From the NCBI GenBank assembly GCA_964384915.1, contig CAYLMA010000059.1, forward strand, positions 1 through 6,035: DNA of 6,035 bases, given 5' to 3'. The position numbers were made by a program, and so were the translations under genes. Source of the stretch: Sulfurimicrobium sp964384915 (GTDB lineage Bacteria; Pseudomonadota; Gammaproteobacteria; Burkholderiales; Sulfuricellaceae). Within the stretch, counting starts at the first letter, position 1. The number at the start of each line of letters is the position of its first letter. Below the pieces are notes generated by a model. The model ran no database searches. It was not told the DNA's origin and saw only the letters and a list, made by a program, of their open reading frames with translations. Below, in pieces: positions 1 to 5,195 of this stretch.

Positions 1-54
1 GATCAACTTACGGCGGGACTTGCACCCGCAGGAGTGCGCCCGTGCCGGGCGCAC
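1..54 (-). mobile_element. 5' end of a group IIC intron (truncated by window edge)
   Basis: Read on the minus strand from position 54, the sequence starts GTGCGCCCGG, forms a hairpin with 9-bp arms (34-42 and 46-54), then a second hairpin GCGGG-TGCAAGT-CCCGC. This order and sequence closely resemble, from memory, the 5' end of the Oceanobacillus iheyensis group IIC intron, which starts GUGUGCCCGG and is followed by a GGGUGAGAGUCCC segment. The GUGYG start is the group II 5' splice-site signature. The insertion point lies 3 nt past the T-tract of an intrinsic terminator, which is where group IIC introns characteristically insert. The rest of the ribozyme and any intron-encoded reverse transcriptase lie outside the window, so intactness cannot be judged. 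The TGCAAGT hairpin could be mistaken for a tRNA T-arm, but it lacks the TTC loop and any acceptor stem or CCA. Confidence 0.75.
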
Positions 55-57
55 ATG

Positions 58-82
58 AAAAACGCCCCGCTCGGGGGGCGTT
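58..82 (-). terminator. Rho-independent terminator of the DHH phosphoesterase gene
   Basis: The minus strand has an 8-bp perfect stem AACGCCCC/GGGGCGTT (61-68 with 75-82) with a 6-nt loop, followed by five T (62-58). It lies 35 bp past the stop codon of the DHH gene. The presumed group IIC intron begins 3 nt beyond the T-tract, so this hairpin is probably also the intron's target-recognition element. Confidence 0.85.
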
Positions 83-117
83 CAGGCGCAGCGCAAAGTG
101 CTCAGGCGGCAAGCCGA

Positions 118-1056
118 TCAGCCATCCGCATTGATCCGGGCAACCAACTCCTGCAACACCTCAGCCGCCTTGTCATTGTCCACCTGGCACGTACCGGCCG
201 CCTGGTGGCCACCGCCGCCATATTGCAACATCAGGTCGCCGACATTGGTTTTGGAACTGCGGTCGAGAATCGATTTGCCGGTGGCGAAAACCGTGTTCTG
301 GCTTTTCAGGCCCCACAGCACATGGATGGAAATGTTGGTTTCGGGGAACAGCGCGTAGATCATGAAACGGTTGCCGGCATAGATGGTTTCCTCGTTGCGC
401 AGGTCCAGCACCACCAGATTCCTGTGCACGGTGGCGCAGCGCTTCAGTTGATCCTTGAATTTTCCCTCATGGTCGAAAAACAGGTCCACCCGTTCCTTCA
501 CGTCCGGCAAGGCCATGATCTGGTCGATTGTATGGTTCTTGCAATAATCGATCAGATCCATCATCAGGTTGTAATTGGAAATGCGGAAGTCGCGGAAGCG
601 CCCCAGCCCGGTGCGCGAGTCCATCAGGAAATTGAGCAGTTCCCAGCCTTGCGGGTGGAGGATGTCCTCGCGGCTGAACTGGGCGGCATCCGCCTTGTCC
701 ACCGCCAGCATCATTTCGTCCCACTCGGCGGGAAACACCTTGCGCCCGCCAAAATGCTCGTACACCACGCGCGCGGCGGAAGGCGCCGTGGGGTGGATGA
801 TGTGATTGGGGCGTTCGCCGGTATTGCGCACCGTCTCGGAAAGATGGTGATCCAGCACCAAGTGCGCGCCCGCCACGTAAGGCAGGTTGGTGGTGATGTC
901 GCGGCCGGTGATTTCGATCTTGCCGTCCTGCATGTCCTTGGGGTGGACAAACTTGATTTCATCGATCAGGTTGAGATGCTTCAACAACACCGCGCACACC
1001 AGACCATCAAAATCACTGCGCGTCACCAAACGGTATTTCCCTGTTTCTGCAGACAT
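118..1056 (-). CDS. DHH/DHHA1-family phosphoesterase (exopolyphosphatase-like)
   Basis: This 312-aa cytoplasmic protein has the hallmarks of the DHH superfamily of metal-dependent phosphoesterases. The N-terminal motif SDFDG (residues 14-18) supplies two metal-binding Asp. D53 precedes a TNLPY stretch, and the name-giving DHH triad is at residues 69-71. A further acidic motif VDKAD is at 119-123. The C-terminal DHHA1-type glycine motif GGGGH (280-284) followed by QAAGTC is intact, so the enzyme looks functional. The family includes RecJ, nanoRNases, cyclic-dinucleotide phosphodiesterases and exopolyphosphatases. Relatives of this layout are often labelled exopolyphosphatase, but the substrate cannot be read from sequence. 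The ATG at 1056 is preceded by AAGGGGG with 7-nt spacing. The gene is monocistronic in this view, divergent from the 111-aa gene and closed by its own terminator. A longer plus-strand frame over the same bases lacks any family motif and is a shadow. Confidence 0.9.
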   Translation of the reverse strand: MSAETGKYRLVTRSDFDGLVCAVLLKHLNLIDEIKFVHPKDMQDGKIEITGRDITTNLPYVAGAHLVLDHHLSETVRNTGERPNHIIHPTAPSAARVVYEHFGGRKVFPAEWDEMMLAVDKADAAQFSREDILHPQGWELLNFLMDSRTGLGRFRDFRISNYNLMMDLIDYCKNHTIDQIMALPDVKERVDLFFDHEGKFKDQLKRCATVHRNLVVLDLRNEETIYAGNRFMIYALFPETNISIHVLWGLKSQNTVFATGKSILDRSSKTNVGDLMLQYGGGGHQAAGTCQVDNDKAAEVLQELVARINADG

Positions 1057-1073
1057 CGGACAGCCCCCTTCAA

Positions 1074-1079
1074 ATTATA
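1074..1079 (-). promoter_or_regulatory. Possible -10 box for the DHH gene
   Basis: A perfect TATAAT hexamer lies on the minus strand 17 bp upstream of the DHH start codon. No good -35 is visible at 17-bp spacing (GCTCGC). The implied transcription start, about 1067, would fall inside the AAGGGGG ribosome binding site, which weakens the call. Confidence 0.35.
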
Positions 1080-1176
1080 AGTTTGCCCAGTGTACCGCGA
1101 GCATTTCCTTGCCACAACGGCAAGCAAGCGCCATTTTCAGGATCGCGCGGCACCGGGCCGGCAGCCCGACGCAAGG

Positions 1177-1182
1177 TATAAT
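1177..1182 (+). promoter_or_regulatory. Candidate -10 box giving a (near-)leaderless mRNA
   Basis: A perfect TATAAT precedes the 111-aa gene. A start 6-8 nt beyond the hexamer would be at about 1189-1191, on the ATG at 1190, so the transcript would be leaderless or nearly so. The in-frame ATG at 1181 overlaps the hexamer itself and could not be on such a transcript. No consensus -35 is visible around 1154-1159. Confidence 0.45.
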
Positions 1183-1189
1183 GCGCGGC

Positions 1190-1525
1190 ATGACCAATCC
1201 GTTCACCGCTCGCTGGACCATTACCGGAAACAACCTGTGCCTTGGCCAGTGGGAAATCCGCTACCTTGGGCGCCTGCTTGAGCTCGACAGCGGCCGGCGT
1301 GAAAAGGACATGGGCAGCTTCGGCATTTTCAGCTACATCTTCCCCGACGACGAGGACCTGGCCGAAGGGCTGCCGGAAGACGACTGGATTATCGCAAATG
1401 CCGAATGGCTTGCCGGTTTCCTGGCCGCTCATGACATTCCCGTCGATGAAGCGCACATGCGCTGGTTTTACCAGGCGGTCAACCCCCGGGACTGGCGCTG
1501 CGGCAGTTGCGGCGGGTGTATTTGA
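1190..1525 (+). CDS. Conserved-looking hypothetical protein with CxxCxxC C-terminus (111 aa)
   Basis: I do not recognise the family. It is a soluble, acidic 111-aa protein with no signal peptide or membrane segment. Aromatic residues are spread throughout (W9, W21, Y25, W66, W73, W92, F93, Y94, W102). The end is distinctive: three cysteines in CxxCxxC spacing (C104, C107, C110) in a Gly/Ser-rich tail finishing one residue later, with a further lone C17. Such a tail could bind a metal or form a redox-active centre, but that is inference. ATG 1190 is chosen because a TATAAT box ends 7 nt upstream. The in-frame ATG at 1181 (adding MRG) has AAGG 4 nt before it and is the alternative. Coding character is supported because the frame stays open and protein-like, whereas the opposite-strand frame is low-complexity. 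It is divergent from the DHH gene and convergent with the 105-aa membrane protein gene. Confidence 0.7.
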   Translation: MTNPFTARWTITGNNLCLGQWEIRYLGRLLELDSGRREKDMGSFGIFSYIFPDDEDLAEGLPEDDWIIANAEWLAGFLAAHDIPVDEAHMRWFYQAVNPRDWRCGSCGGCI

Positions 1526-1568
1526 AGCGATCTGCGACGGCGGGAAAATCCACGCCGGCTTTCATGCC

Positions 1569-1886
1569 TTATTGCTGCCGGTTCCACCAGTCGTCAGCAG
1601 TGCGCTCGTGCCAACCCCTGCGCGCCCGCGACATCAGCCAGCCGACATAAAAAAAAGCCTCGAACATCAGGAACGCCAGCCCCCACAGCAGCACGCTTCC
1701 GGGCGAGTAGCCGCCTACCTCCCCCACGCCCCAGGCCTGGGTAGGGTTGATCCAGGAAACCACCAGCGGGCCGACCAGCGGGCCCAGCAGGCAAGCCGCC
1801 CCAACCAGAAGCAGCATGTCGCGCCATAACTGCTTGCGGTTGGGCAGGAAATTCATGAGGGTTTTATCAGGATCGGGTGGCGTCAT
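1569..1886 (-). CDS. Small membrane protein of unknown function, two predicted helices (105 aa)
   Basis: No family is recognised. The 105-aa protein has a basic N-terminal segment (NRKQ around 16-19) followed by a hydrophobic helix at about residues 22-46 rich in Leu, Gly, Val and Pro. After a short Trp/Gly-rich loop comes a second helix at about 64-85 with FEAFFYVGW. A charged tail (RARR, then HERTADDWW) follows. The topology suggests a two-helix hairpin in the inner membrane with both ends cytoplasmic. The ATG at 1886 has GGAA 8 nt upstream inside the end of the preceding gene. An internal ATG at 1856 has no ribosome binding site. The gene starts 3 bp after the DUF6164-type gene stops, so the two are almost certainly co-transcribed. 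It is the last gene of the ybcJ cluster. No strong terminator is seen before the convergent 111-aa gene, 43 bp away. Confidence 0.75.
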   Translation of the reverse strand: MTPPDPDKTLMNFLPNRKQLWRDMLLLVGAACLLGPLVGPLVVSWINPTQAWGVGEVGGYSPGSVLLWGLAFLMFEAFFYVGWLMSRARRGWHERTADDWWNRQQ

Positions 1887-1889
1887 TGG

Positions 1890-2255
1890 CTATTTTCCGA
1901 AATCCAGAAAGGGTTTGATGGAGAAATACGCAATCGCGGCAATCATTGCGACATAGGCAAAGAAGCGCAAGGGATGTTCCTGGATGATATGCGCCAGGGT
2001 GCGCTGCCTTCCTTCACGGCGTGACTGCTCATACTCCGCCCTTACCCGCGCCTGGCGCTCGCTTTGATAGTCTGCGATCAGCGCCCGCGCCTCCGCCAGC
2101 CGGCCATCGTCCTGCAGCCAGATGGCCGCCGAGGAAATGCCCCAGTTTCCCGCAGAGGTTTCATGGAACTCGATGCCGCTGGATTTCAGCAAGGCGCGCA
2201 CGTCTTCCGCCTCGTCATCGGGCACGCCATTCAGGGTAAAGAGCTTAACCGGCAC
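1890..2255 (-). CDS. DUF6164-type protein with C-terminal membrane helix
   Basis: The N-terminal half contains LNGVPDDEAEDVRALL, then IEFHETSAGNWGIS and AIWLQDDGRLAEAR, the order of conserved blocks I associate with the DUF6164 family. The match is from memory and the function of the family is unknown. A charged helical stretch rich in Arg, Glu and Gln (about 62-88) could form a coiled coil. It leads to one hydrophobic helix near the C-terminus (about 96-115, FFAYVAMIAAIAYFSI), so the soluble domain is probably tethered to the inner membrane. The start is uncertain. GTG at 2255 gives MPVKLFTL and 121 aa, with a weak GGG 10-12 nt upstream. An in-frame TTG at 2264 gives three more residues and has no ribosome binding site. 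The gene begins 16 bp after the ybcJ stop and ends 3 bp before the 105-aa gene, in an operon-like layout. Confidence 0.78.
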   Translation of the reverse strand: MPVKLFTLNGVPDDEAEDVRALLKSSGIEFHETSAGNWGISSAAIWLQDDGRLAEARALIADYQSERQARVRAEYEQSRREGRQRTLAHIIQEHPLRFFAYVAMIAAIAYFSIKPFLDFGK

Positions 2256-2271
2256 GATACGCAACCCGGCG

Positions 2272-2493
2272 TCAGGATGCGCCGATCACGCGGATTCGCA
2301 CATCGCCCAGCGTGACGACCTGGCCGGCGCGAATTTTGCAGGTCTTGCGCAACTCCACCTTGCCGTCCACCGAGACTTCCCCGGCAGCGACCAACTGCTT
2401 GCCCATGCCGCCGCTGTCGCAGGCGCCGGTGAGTTTGAGCAGGTTGTCGAGTTCGACGAACTCGCGCGTCAGGATAAATTCATGTTCTTGCAT
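2272..2493 (-). CDS. ybcJ: YbcJ-like S4-domain RNA-binding protein
   Basis: The 73-aa protein is essentially one S4 RNA-binding fold, close in length to Escherichia coli YbcJ (about 70 aa). It shares the YbcJ pattern: FVELDNLLKLTG at 12-23, a D/S-G linker, then VSVDGKVELRKTCKIRAGQVV at about 40-60, the basic RNA-facing part. The role is presumed binding to structured RNA, perhaps on or near the ribosome; the precise target is not established. The start ATG at 2493 has AAGGA only 4 nt upstream, a tight but usable spacing. It is the first gene of a three-gene minus-strand cluster. Its upstream region is occupied by the heptamer-based inverted element, so its promoter either lies in that element or upstream of it. 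I could not identify a convincing -10/-35 pair. Confidence 0.9.
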   Translation of the reverse strand: MQEHEFILTREFVELDNLLKLTGACDSGGMGKQLVAAGEVSVDGKVELRKTCKIRAGQVVTLGDVRIRVIGAS

Positions 2494-2507
2494 GGGGTCC
2501 TTTTTTA

Positions 2508-2632
2508 CGTGAAATACGTGAAACGTGAAATCACTCGCTGCGCTTCGTTTGTGAAGCGTGAAATGTAAATCCTGCTTTTACCCTTCACTCTTCACAATAA
2601 GGGCGTAGCCCGAATGGCTTCACGTTTCACTT
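2508..2632. repeat. Heptamer-based imperfect inverted repeat (MITE/REP-like)
   Basis: CGTGAAA occurs at 2508-2514, 2517-2523, 2524-2530 and 2557-2563, with TGTGAAG at 2550-2556. The right half carries the reverse form TTCAC at 2584, 2591, 2619 and 2626. The halves are homologous as inverted copies: 2518-2569 against the complement of 2577-2630 aligns with about 40 identities in 52 positions and one 2-nt gap, around a 7-nt centre. The best parts are the outer 12 bp (2518-2529 with 2619-2630, perfect) and the inner 19 bp (2551-2569 with 2577-2595, 16 of 19). The element fills most of the ybcJ/methyltransferase spacer and could fold into a long hairpin in RNA or a cruciform in DNA. It may be a copy of a dispersed intergenic repeat family, but the rest of the genome is needed to tell. 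Confidence 0.8.
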
Positions 2633-2733
2633 GTTTCATTATTCGGGGCTGCGTCTCTCTGCCGCCATGACCGTTAGGTTGGTTGAGGCCTGTGCATCTT
2701 ATCATTCCAGCAGCGGCTTCGCCCTGCCAGGAG

Positions 2734-2742
2734 TGTTAAAAT
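2734..2742 (+). promoter_or_regulatory. Candidate extended -10 promoter of the methyltransferase gene
   Basis: TGTTAAAAT is an extended -10 element (TG, one base, then TAAAAT at 2737-2742). It predicts transcription from about 2749, leaving a leader of about 26 nt that includes the AGGA at 2764-2767 and the GTG start at 2775. The -35 position is weak, as is usual for extended -10 promoters. Confidence 0.5.
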
Positions 2743-2774
2743 GCCAAGCTACCCAATGCCGCCAGGATCTTGCT

Positions 2775-3599
2775 GTGAACTTCGCCATTCCCGAAATCAA
2801 GCCCGAGCAGTCCATCGAGCTCCTGAAAGAACTGCATATCCTGACGCGCGACGGCAAGCTCAACCAGGACAGCCGGCGCAAGCTGAAGCAGGTGTACCAC
2901 CTGTTCCACTTCATCGAGCCCTTGCTGAATGAAGTCCTGACCGGGCATGAAAACCTGACTCTGGCCGACCACGGCGCAGGCAAGTCTTACCTCGGCTTCA
3001 TCATTTACGACCTGTTTTTCAAGTCCAGGCAAGCCGGCCACATCTATGGCATCGAAACCCGCGAGGAACTGGTGGAAAAATCGCGCGAACTGGCCGAACG
3101 CCTGGGCTTCGGGCGCATGTCCTTCCTCAATCTGTCGGTGGAAGCATCCATCCACTCCACGGATTTACCGGAAAAAATCGATGTCGTCACCGCACTGCAC
3201 GCCTGCAACACCGCTACCGACGACGCAATCAAATTCGCCCTCGACAAAGAGGCCAGATTCATCGTGCTGGTGCCCTGCTGCCAAGCCGAGGTCGCCGCAC
3301 TGCTGCGCAAGAACAAGAACCAGTCGTTTTCAAGGACGCCGCTCTCGGAAATCTGGCGCCACCCCATCCACACCCGCGAGTTCGGCAGCATGATCACCAA
3401 TGTGCTGCGCTGCCTGCTGCTTGAATCGCATGGCTACCAGCTCACGGTGACCGAACTGGTCGGCTGGGAGCATTCGATGAAAAACGAGCTGATTGTGGCC
3501 AGATATACCGGCGCACCGAGGAAAAATGCGCAGGAAAGACTGGAACTTATCCTGCACGAACTGAATCTGGATGAATTAAGGAGCCGCTTCGTGTATTGA
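2775..3599 (+). CDS. Class I SAM-dependent methyltransferase (PF13679-type)
   Basis: This 274-aa cytoplasmic protein has a helical N-terminal part (1-60) and a Rossmann-type methyltransferase core. Motif I is ADHGAGKSYLG (64-74), the glycine-rich SAM-binding loop in the Gly-Lys form seen in PF13679 proteins. The acidic E94 after the second strand would hold the ribose. ALHACNTATD (140-149) and VPCC (166-169) are the other characteristic blocks, recalling the C-terminal domains of GSTCD and METTL25 relatives. The substrate is unknown; RNA is a reasonable guess. The GTG start at 2775 has AGGA with 7-nt spacing and sits behind an extended -10. The frame is open back to a TTG at 2631, but that stretch overlaps the repeat element and lacks family character. 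The 65-aa membrane protein gene follows after 64 bp with no terminator between, so the two may share a transcript. Confidence 0.85.
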   Translation: MNFAIPEIKPEQSIELLKELHILTRDGKLNQDSRRKLKQVYHLFHFIEPLLNEVLTGHENLTLADHGAGKSYLGFIIYDLFFKSRQAGHIYGIETREELVEKSRELAERLGFGRMSFLNLSVEASIHSTDLPEKIDVVTALHACNTATDDAIKFALDKEARFIVLVPCCQAEVAALLRKNKNQSFSRTPLSEIWRHPIHTREFGSMITNVLRCLLLESHGYQLTVTELVGWEHSMKNELIVARYTGAPRKNAQERLELILHELNLDELRSRFVY

Positions 3600-3663
3600 G
3601 ACGAAATCGCGTCGCTCCAATTCGAACCACCCCATTCACTCAACATAAATAAGGTTTTTTCAA

Positions 3664-3861
3664 ATGAACGAAGTCAAACACGGCGCACGCTTCTGGATCG
3701 GCAACGGCCTGCTGGCCCTGGCCCTCACTTCACTGCTCTTCATGGGCCCTTTGTCGGAAAGCCTGGGAGTATGGGCCATGATCCTGTGGATGGTTCTTGC
3801 CGCGGTGGGGATGTATTTCCTGATGACGGACAAGGGCGGCGAACCGGGGATGCCTGAGTAA
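3664..3861 (+). CDS. Small two-helix membrane protein of unknown function (65 aa)
   Basis: No family is recognised. The 65-aa product has a short basic N-terminus (K5, H6, R9), a hydrophobic helix at about 11-29, a short acidic turn (SES), a second helix at about 35-54 and a charged, Gly/Pro-rich tail (TDKGGEPGMPE). It should be a two-helix hairpin in the inner membrane with both ends in the cytoplasm. The ATG at 3664 is well supported by AAGG (3651-3654), 9 nt upstream. It lies downstream of the methyltransferase gene on the same strand. Its end faces the DUF2189-type gene, with 78 bp between the stop codons. Confidence 0.75.
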   Translation: MNEVKHGARFWIGNGLLALALTSLLFMGPLSESLGVWAMILWMVLAAVGMYFLMTDKGGEPGMPE

Positions 3862-3928
3862 TCCTGCAAAAACAGCATTGAACCACGGGAACATTCCGAC
3901 TTACCCCGTATCCCATGTGGTTAAGCGT

Positions 3929-3953
3929 TTTTTCCCGGTTTAACCGGGAAAAA
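3929..3953. repeat. Perfect 25-bp palindrome spanning the DUF2189-type stop codon
   Basis: TTTTTCCCGGTT (3929-3940) is followed by one T and the exact complement AACCGGGAAAAA (3942-3953). The TAA stop of the minus-strand gene (3942-3940) lies in the loop. As RNA it makes a 10-bp hairpin with a 5-nt loop in either direction. On both strands the 3' side is followed by A residues or mixed sequence and not by a T-tract, so it is not a canonical intrinsic terminator. It could still stabilise mRNA 3' ends between these convergent genes. Confidence 0.75.
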
Positions 3954-4692
3954 TCTCGCGATAGGCCTGCCTGCTGGCATAGGCCAGCACCGGAAACACC
4001 AGCGGAAAAAGCGGAAGAAAAAGCAGCATCGCCGCAAACATCGCGACCGACAGCACCACGCCCCAAGCCAGCATCACCGGGAAATTGGTAAACACGGCGC
4101 GCACGCTCGCGCTCACAGCCCCGGCCAGATTCGCGCGCCGGTAAAACAGCAGCGGCACGGCAAAGGCGGAAGTGGCGTAGATGATGAAAGCCAGCACCAG
4201 CCACATCAAGCCGCTGAAAAACAGGAAGGGCAGTGTCTCCCCCTCCCCGGCCAGGCCCGCGATAAACGCATCCAGGCCCATATCCGGGGTGACGCCAAAA
4301 TAGAGGCCATAGACCACGCCCGCATCCGTCAGCCAGATCAGGAACAGGAACATCTCGATCAGCGCCACCACCCACAGCGCCGGCGGAGCCAGCTGGAAAC
4401 CGGCAAAAAAATCTCCCAGGCGCACCGCTTCCTTGCGTTCCAGAAGATCGGACGCATTGAAGAATCCGCACAGCAAAGCCGGCCCGAGCAGCATGAACCC
4501 GCCCGCCAGCGCCACCACCAGCGGCGACAGCCCGGCCGACACCACCGCAAGGAACTGCACGAAACCGAGCGCCGCAAAAATGCCCGAATAAGCCGCGCTC
4601 AAGCCCTTTTCTTGCAAAAAGACCTGCCACCCCGCCCGCAGCCAGCCGGGCAGGCTGGAAAACCCTATTTCGCCGGGTGTTGGAGCATTCAC
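3940..4692 (-). CDS. DUF2189-type integral membrane protein
   Basis: The 250-aa polytopic inner-membrane protein matches my recollection of the DUF2189 pattern: PGWLRAGWQVF near the N-terminus (15-25), a YSGIF start to the first helix, ALAGGFMLLGPALLCGF (61-77), and an AYASRQAYRE end (237-246). Predicted hydrophobic stretches lie at about 33-53, 56-78, 104-132, 155-184 and 205-232, giving five to six helices because the third and fourth stretches are long. No catalytic motif is visible and the function of the family is not established. The GTG start at 4692 is fixed by a near-perfect AGGAGG (4704-4699) 6 nt upstream. A longer reading from 4707 would start upstream of that site and is rejected, as is a 342-aa overlapping frame on the same strand that is low-complexity. 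It converges on the 65-aa membrane protein gene. Confidence 0.82.
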   Translation of the reverse strand: MNAPTPGEIGFSSLPGWLRAGWQVFLQEKGLSAAYSGIFAALGFVQFLAVVSAGLSPLVVALAGGFMLLGPALLCGFFNASDLLERKEAVRLGDFFAGFQLAPPALWVVALIEMFLFLIWLTDAGVVYGLYFGVTPDMGLDAFIAGLAGEGETLPFLFFSGLMWLVLAFIIYATSAFAVPLLFYRRANLAGAVSASVRAVFTNFPVMLAWGVVLSVAMFAAMLLFLPLFPLVFPVLAYASRQAYREIFPG

Positions 4693-4698
4693 GGGGCA

Positions 4699-4704
4699 CC
4701 TCCT
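4699..4704 (-). promoter_or_regulatory. Strong ribosome binding site deciding the GTG start
   Basis: AGGAGG on the minus strand, preceded by G and A and followed by T, is close to the full anti-Shine-Dalgarno match. It stands 6 nt before GTG 4692. It argues for high translation of the DUF2189-type protein despite the GTG, and it excludes the upstream start at 4707. Confidence 0.85.
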
Positions 4705-4889
4705 CAATCAAATTCAGAAAATCAAAAGGCCGTCCCAGGTCATGCAAGGGCCGGCATGTTCGAATCATCGCCAGGCCTCATTGCAAGCGAAAAATGGCAC
4801 TCACCCAGCATTCAAAATATCCAGCGGGATGGAATGAAATAGATGTTCCGCGCTTGATGAAGAAAGGAAGCCAGTGAAACTCTTTAAAC

Positions 4890-4919
4890 AAAAAAGGCGC
4901 AGTCTCCTGCGCCTTTTTT
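4890..4919. terminator. Bidirectional Rho-independent terminator
   Basis: A 7-bp perfect stem GGCGCAG/CTGCGCC (4896-4902 with 4907-4913) and a TCTC loop are flanked by six A on the left and six T on the right, so both strands end in a T-tract. On the minus strand it begins directly after the TAG of the 66-aa gene and closes the nrdB-side unit. On the plus strand no gene precedes it in the 197-bp spacer, so plus-strand use would only block stray transcription toward the opposite unit. Confidence 0.92.
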
Positions 4920-5120
4920 CTAACCCTCGCACCCCTGTTCCAGCTCTTGCCGCTTCAACCAATGAACAGCTTCCGCCGGGGATACGCCCAATCCAAAACA
5001 ACGCTCGATCTGCTCGTCGGTCGGCCCGCCCGCCGAGTACACGCCGAGATTAAAAACATGCCGGTACCAGCGGTCGAAAATTTTTTCCCATTGCTCACGA
5101 GACATTGTCATTACGTCCAT
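4920..5120 (-). CDS. Small hypothetical protein downstream of nrdB (66 aa)
   Basis: I do not recognise the family. The 66-aa soluble protein has a helical, aromatic N-terminal part (SREQWEKIFDRWYRHVFNLGVYSAGG, residues 7-32, read in two blocks: SREQWEKIFDRWY then RHVFNLGVYSAGG). A segment PTDEQIERCFGLGVSPAEAVHWLKRQ follows, again best seen as PTDEQIERCFGLG plus VSPAEAVHWLKRQ. The latter resembles a short helix-turn-helix-like or UBA-like pair of helices, which is only an impression. It has two cysteines, one mid-protein and one three residues from the end. ATG 5120 is strongly supported by AAGGAG with 6-nt spacing. An open frame back to TTG 5195 runs through the FNR-like site and is rejected. 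It ends directly at the bidirectional terminator. With 158 bp and no terminator between it and nrdB, it could be read through from nrdB or driven by its own promoter near the FNR-like site. Confidence 0.75.
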   Translation of the reverse strand: MDVMTMSREQWEKIFDRWYRHVFNLGVYSAGGPTDEQIERCFGLGVSPAEAVHWLKRQELEQGCEG

Positions 5121-5181
5121 CCCCAGCTCCTTGATTGGTTGAAGAAAACGCCTGAAAAACCTTCTATTGCCAGATGCATAA

Positions 5182-5195
5182 TTGATAAATATCAA
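5182..5195 (-). promoter_or_regulatory. FNR/Anr-type binding site (TTGAT-N4-ATCAA)
   Basis: TTGATAAATATCAA matches the FNR-family consensus TTGAT-N4-ATCAA in all ten defined positions. It is the core of a larger perfect palindrome, AATTGATA-AA-TATCAATT (5180-5197). The centre lies 68 bp upstream of the 66-aa gene's ATG. A class II activated promoter would start near 5147, but I see no convincing -10 there, so activation versus repression is open. The AT-rich surroundings raise the chance of coincidence somewhat. Confidence 0.55.

Noticed and set aside
15..30. Possible tRNA T-arm (GCGGG-TGCAAGT-CCCGC on the minus strand)
   Set aside because: The loop lacks the invariant TTC, there is no acceptor stem or CCA end, and the context fits the group IIC intron start better.
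34..1080. 348-aa open frame on the plus strand, longer than the DHH gene it overlaps
   Set aside because: It contains no recognisable family motif and runs through the intron edge and terminator. The minus frame has all DHH and DHHA1 motifs, a ribosome binding site and a terminator.
1070..1456. 128-aa minus-strand open frame opposite the 111-aa gene
   Set aside because: It is a shadow frame with no start signal or domain character, and it overlaps the divergent promoter region.
1538..1557. Hairpin CGGCG-GG/CC-CGCCG between convergent genes as a terminator
   Set aside because: The stem is short and bulged and there is no T-tract on either strand. Too weak to annotate.
2500..2640. CRISPR array
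   Set aside because: The repeated units are only about 7 nt, occur in both orientations, and have no uniform spacers.
3740..4768. 342-aa minus-strand open frame overlapping the DUF2189-type gene
   Set aside because: It is a Gly/Arg/Ala-rich, low-complexity translation in a shifted frame. The other frame has clear membrane helices and an AGGAGG-GTG start.
4876..5050. Plus-strand frame starting GTG after GGAAG, through the terminator
   Set aside because: It runs through the bidirectional terminator and antisense to the 66-aa gene, with Arg/Pro-rich shadow composition.
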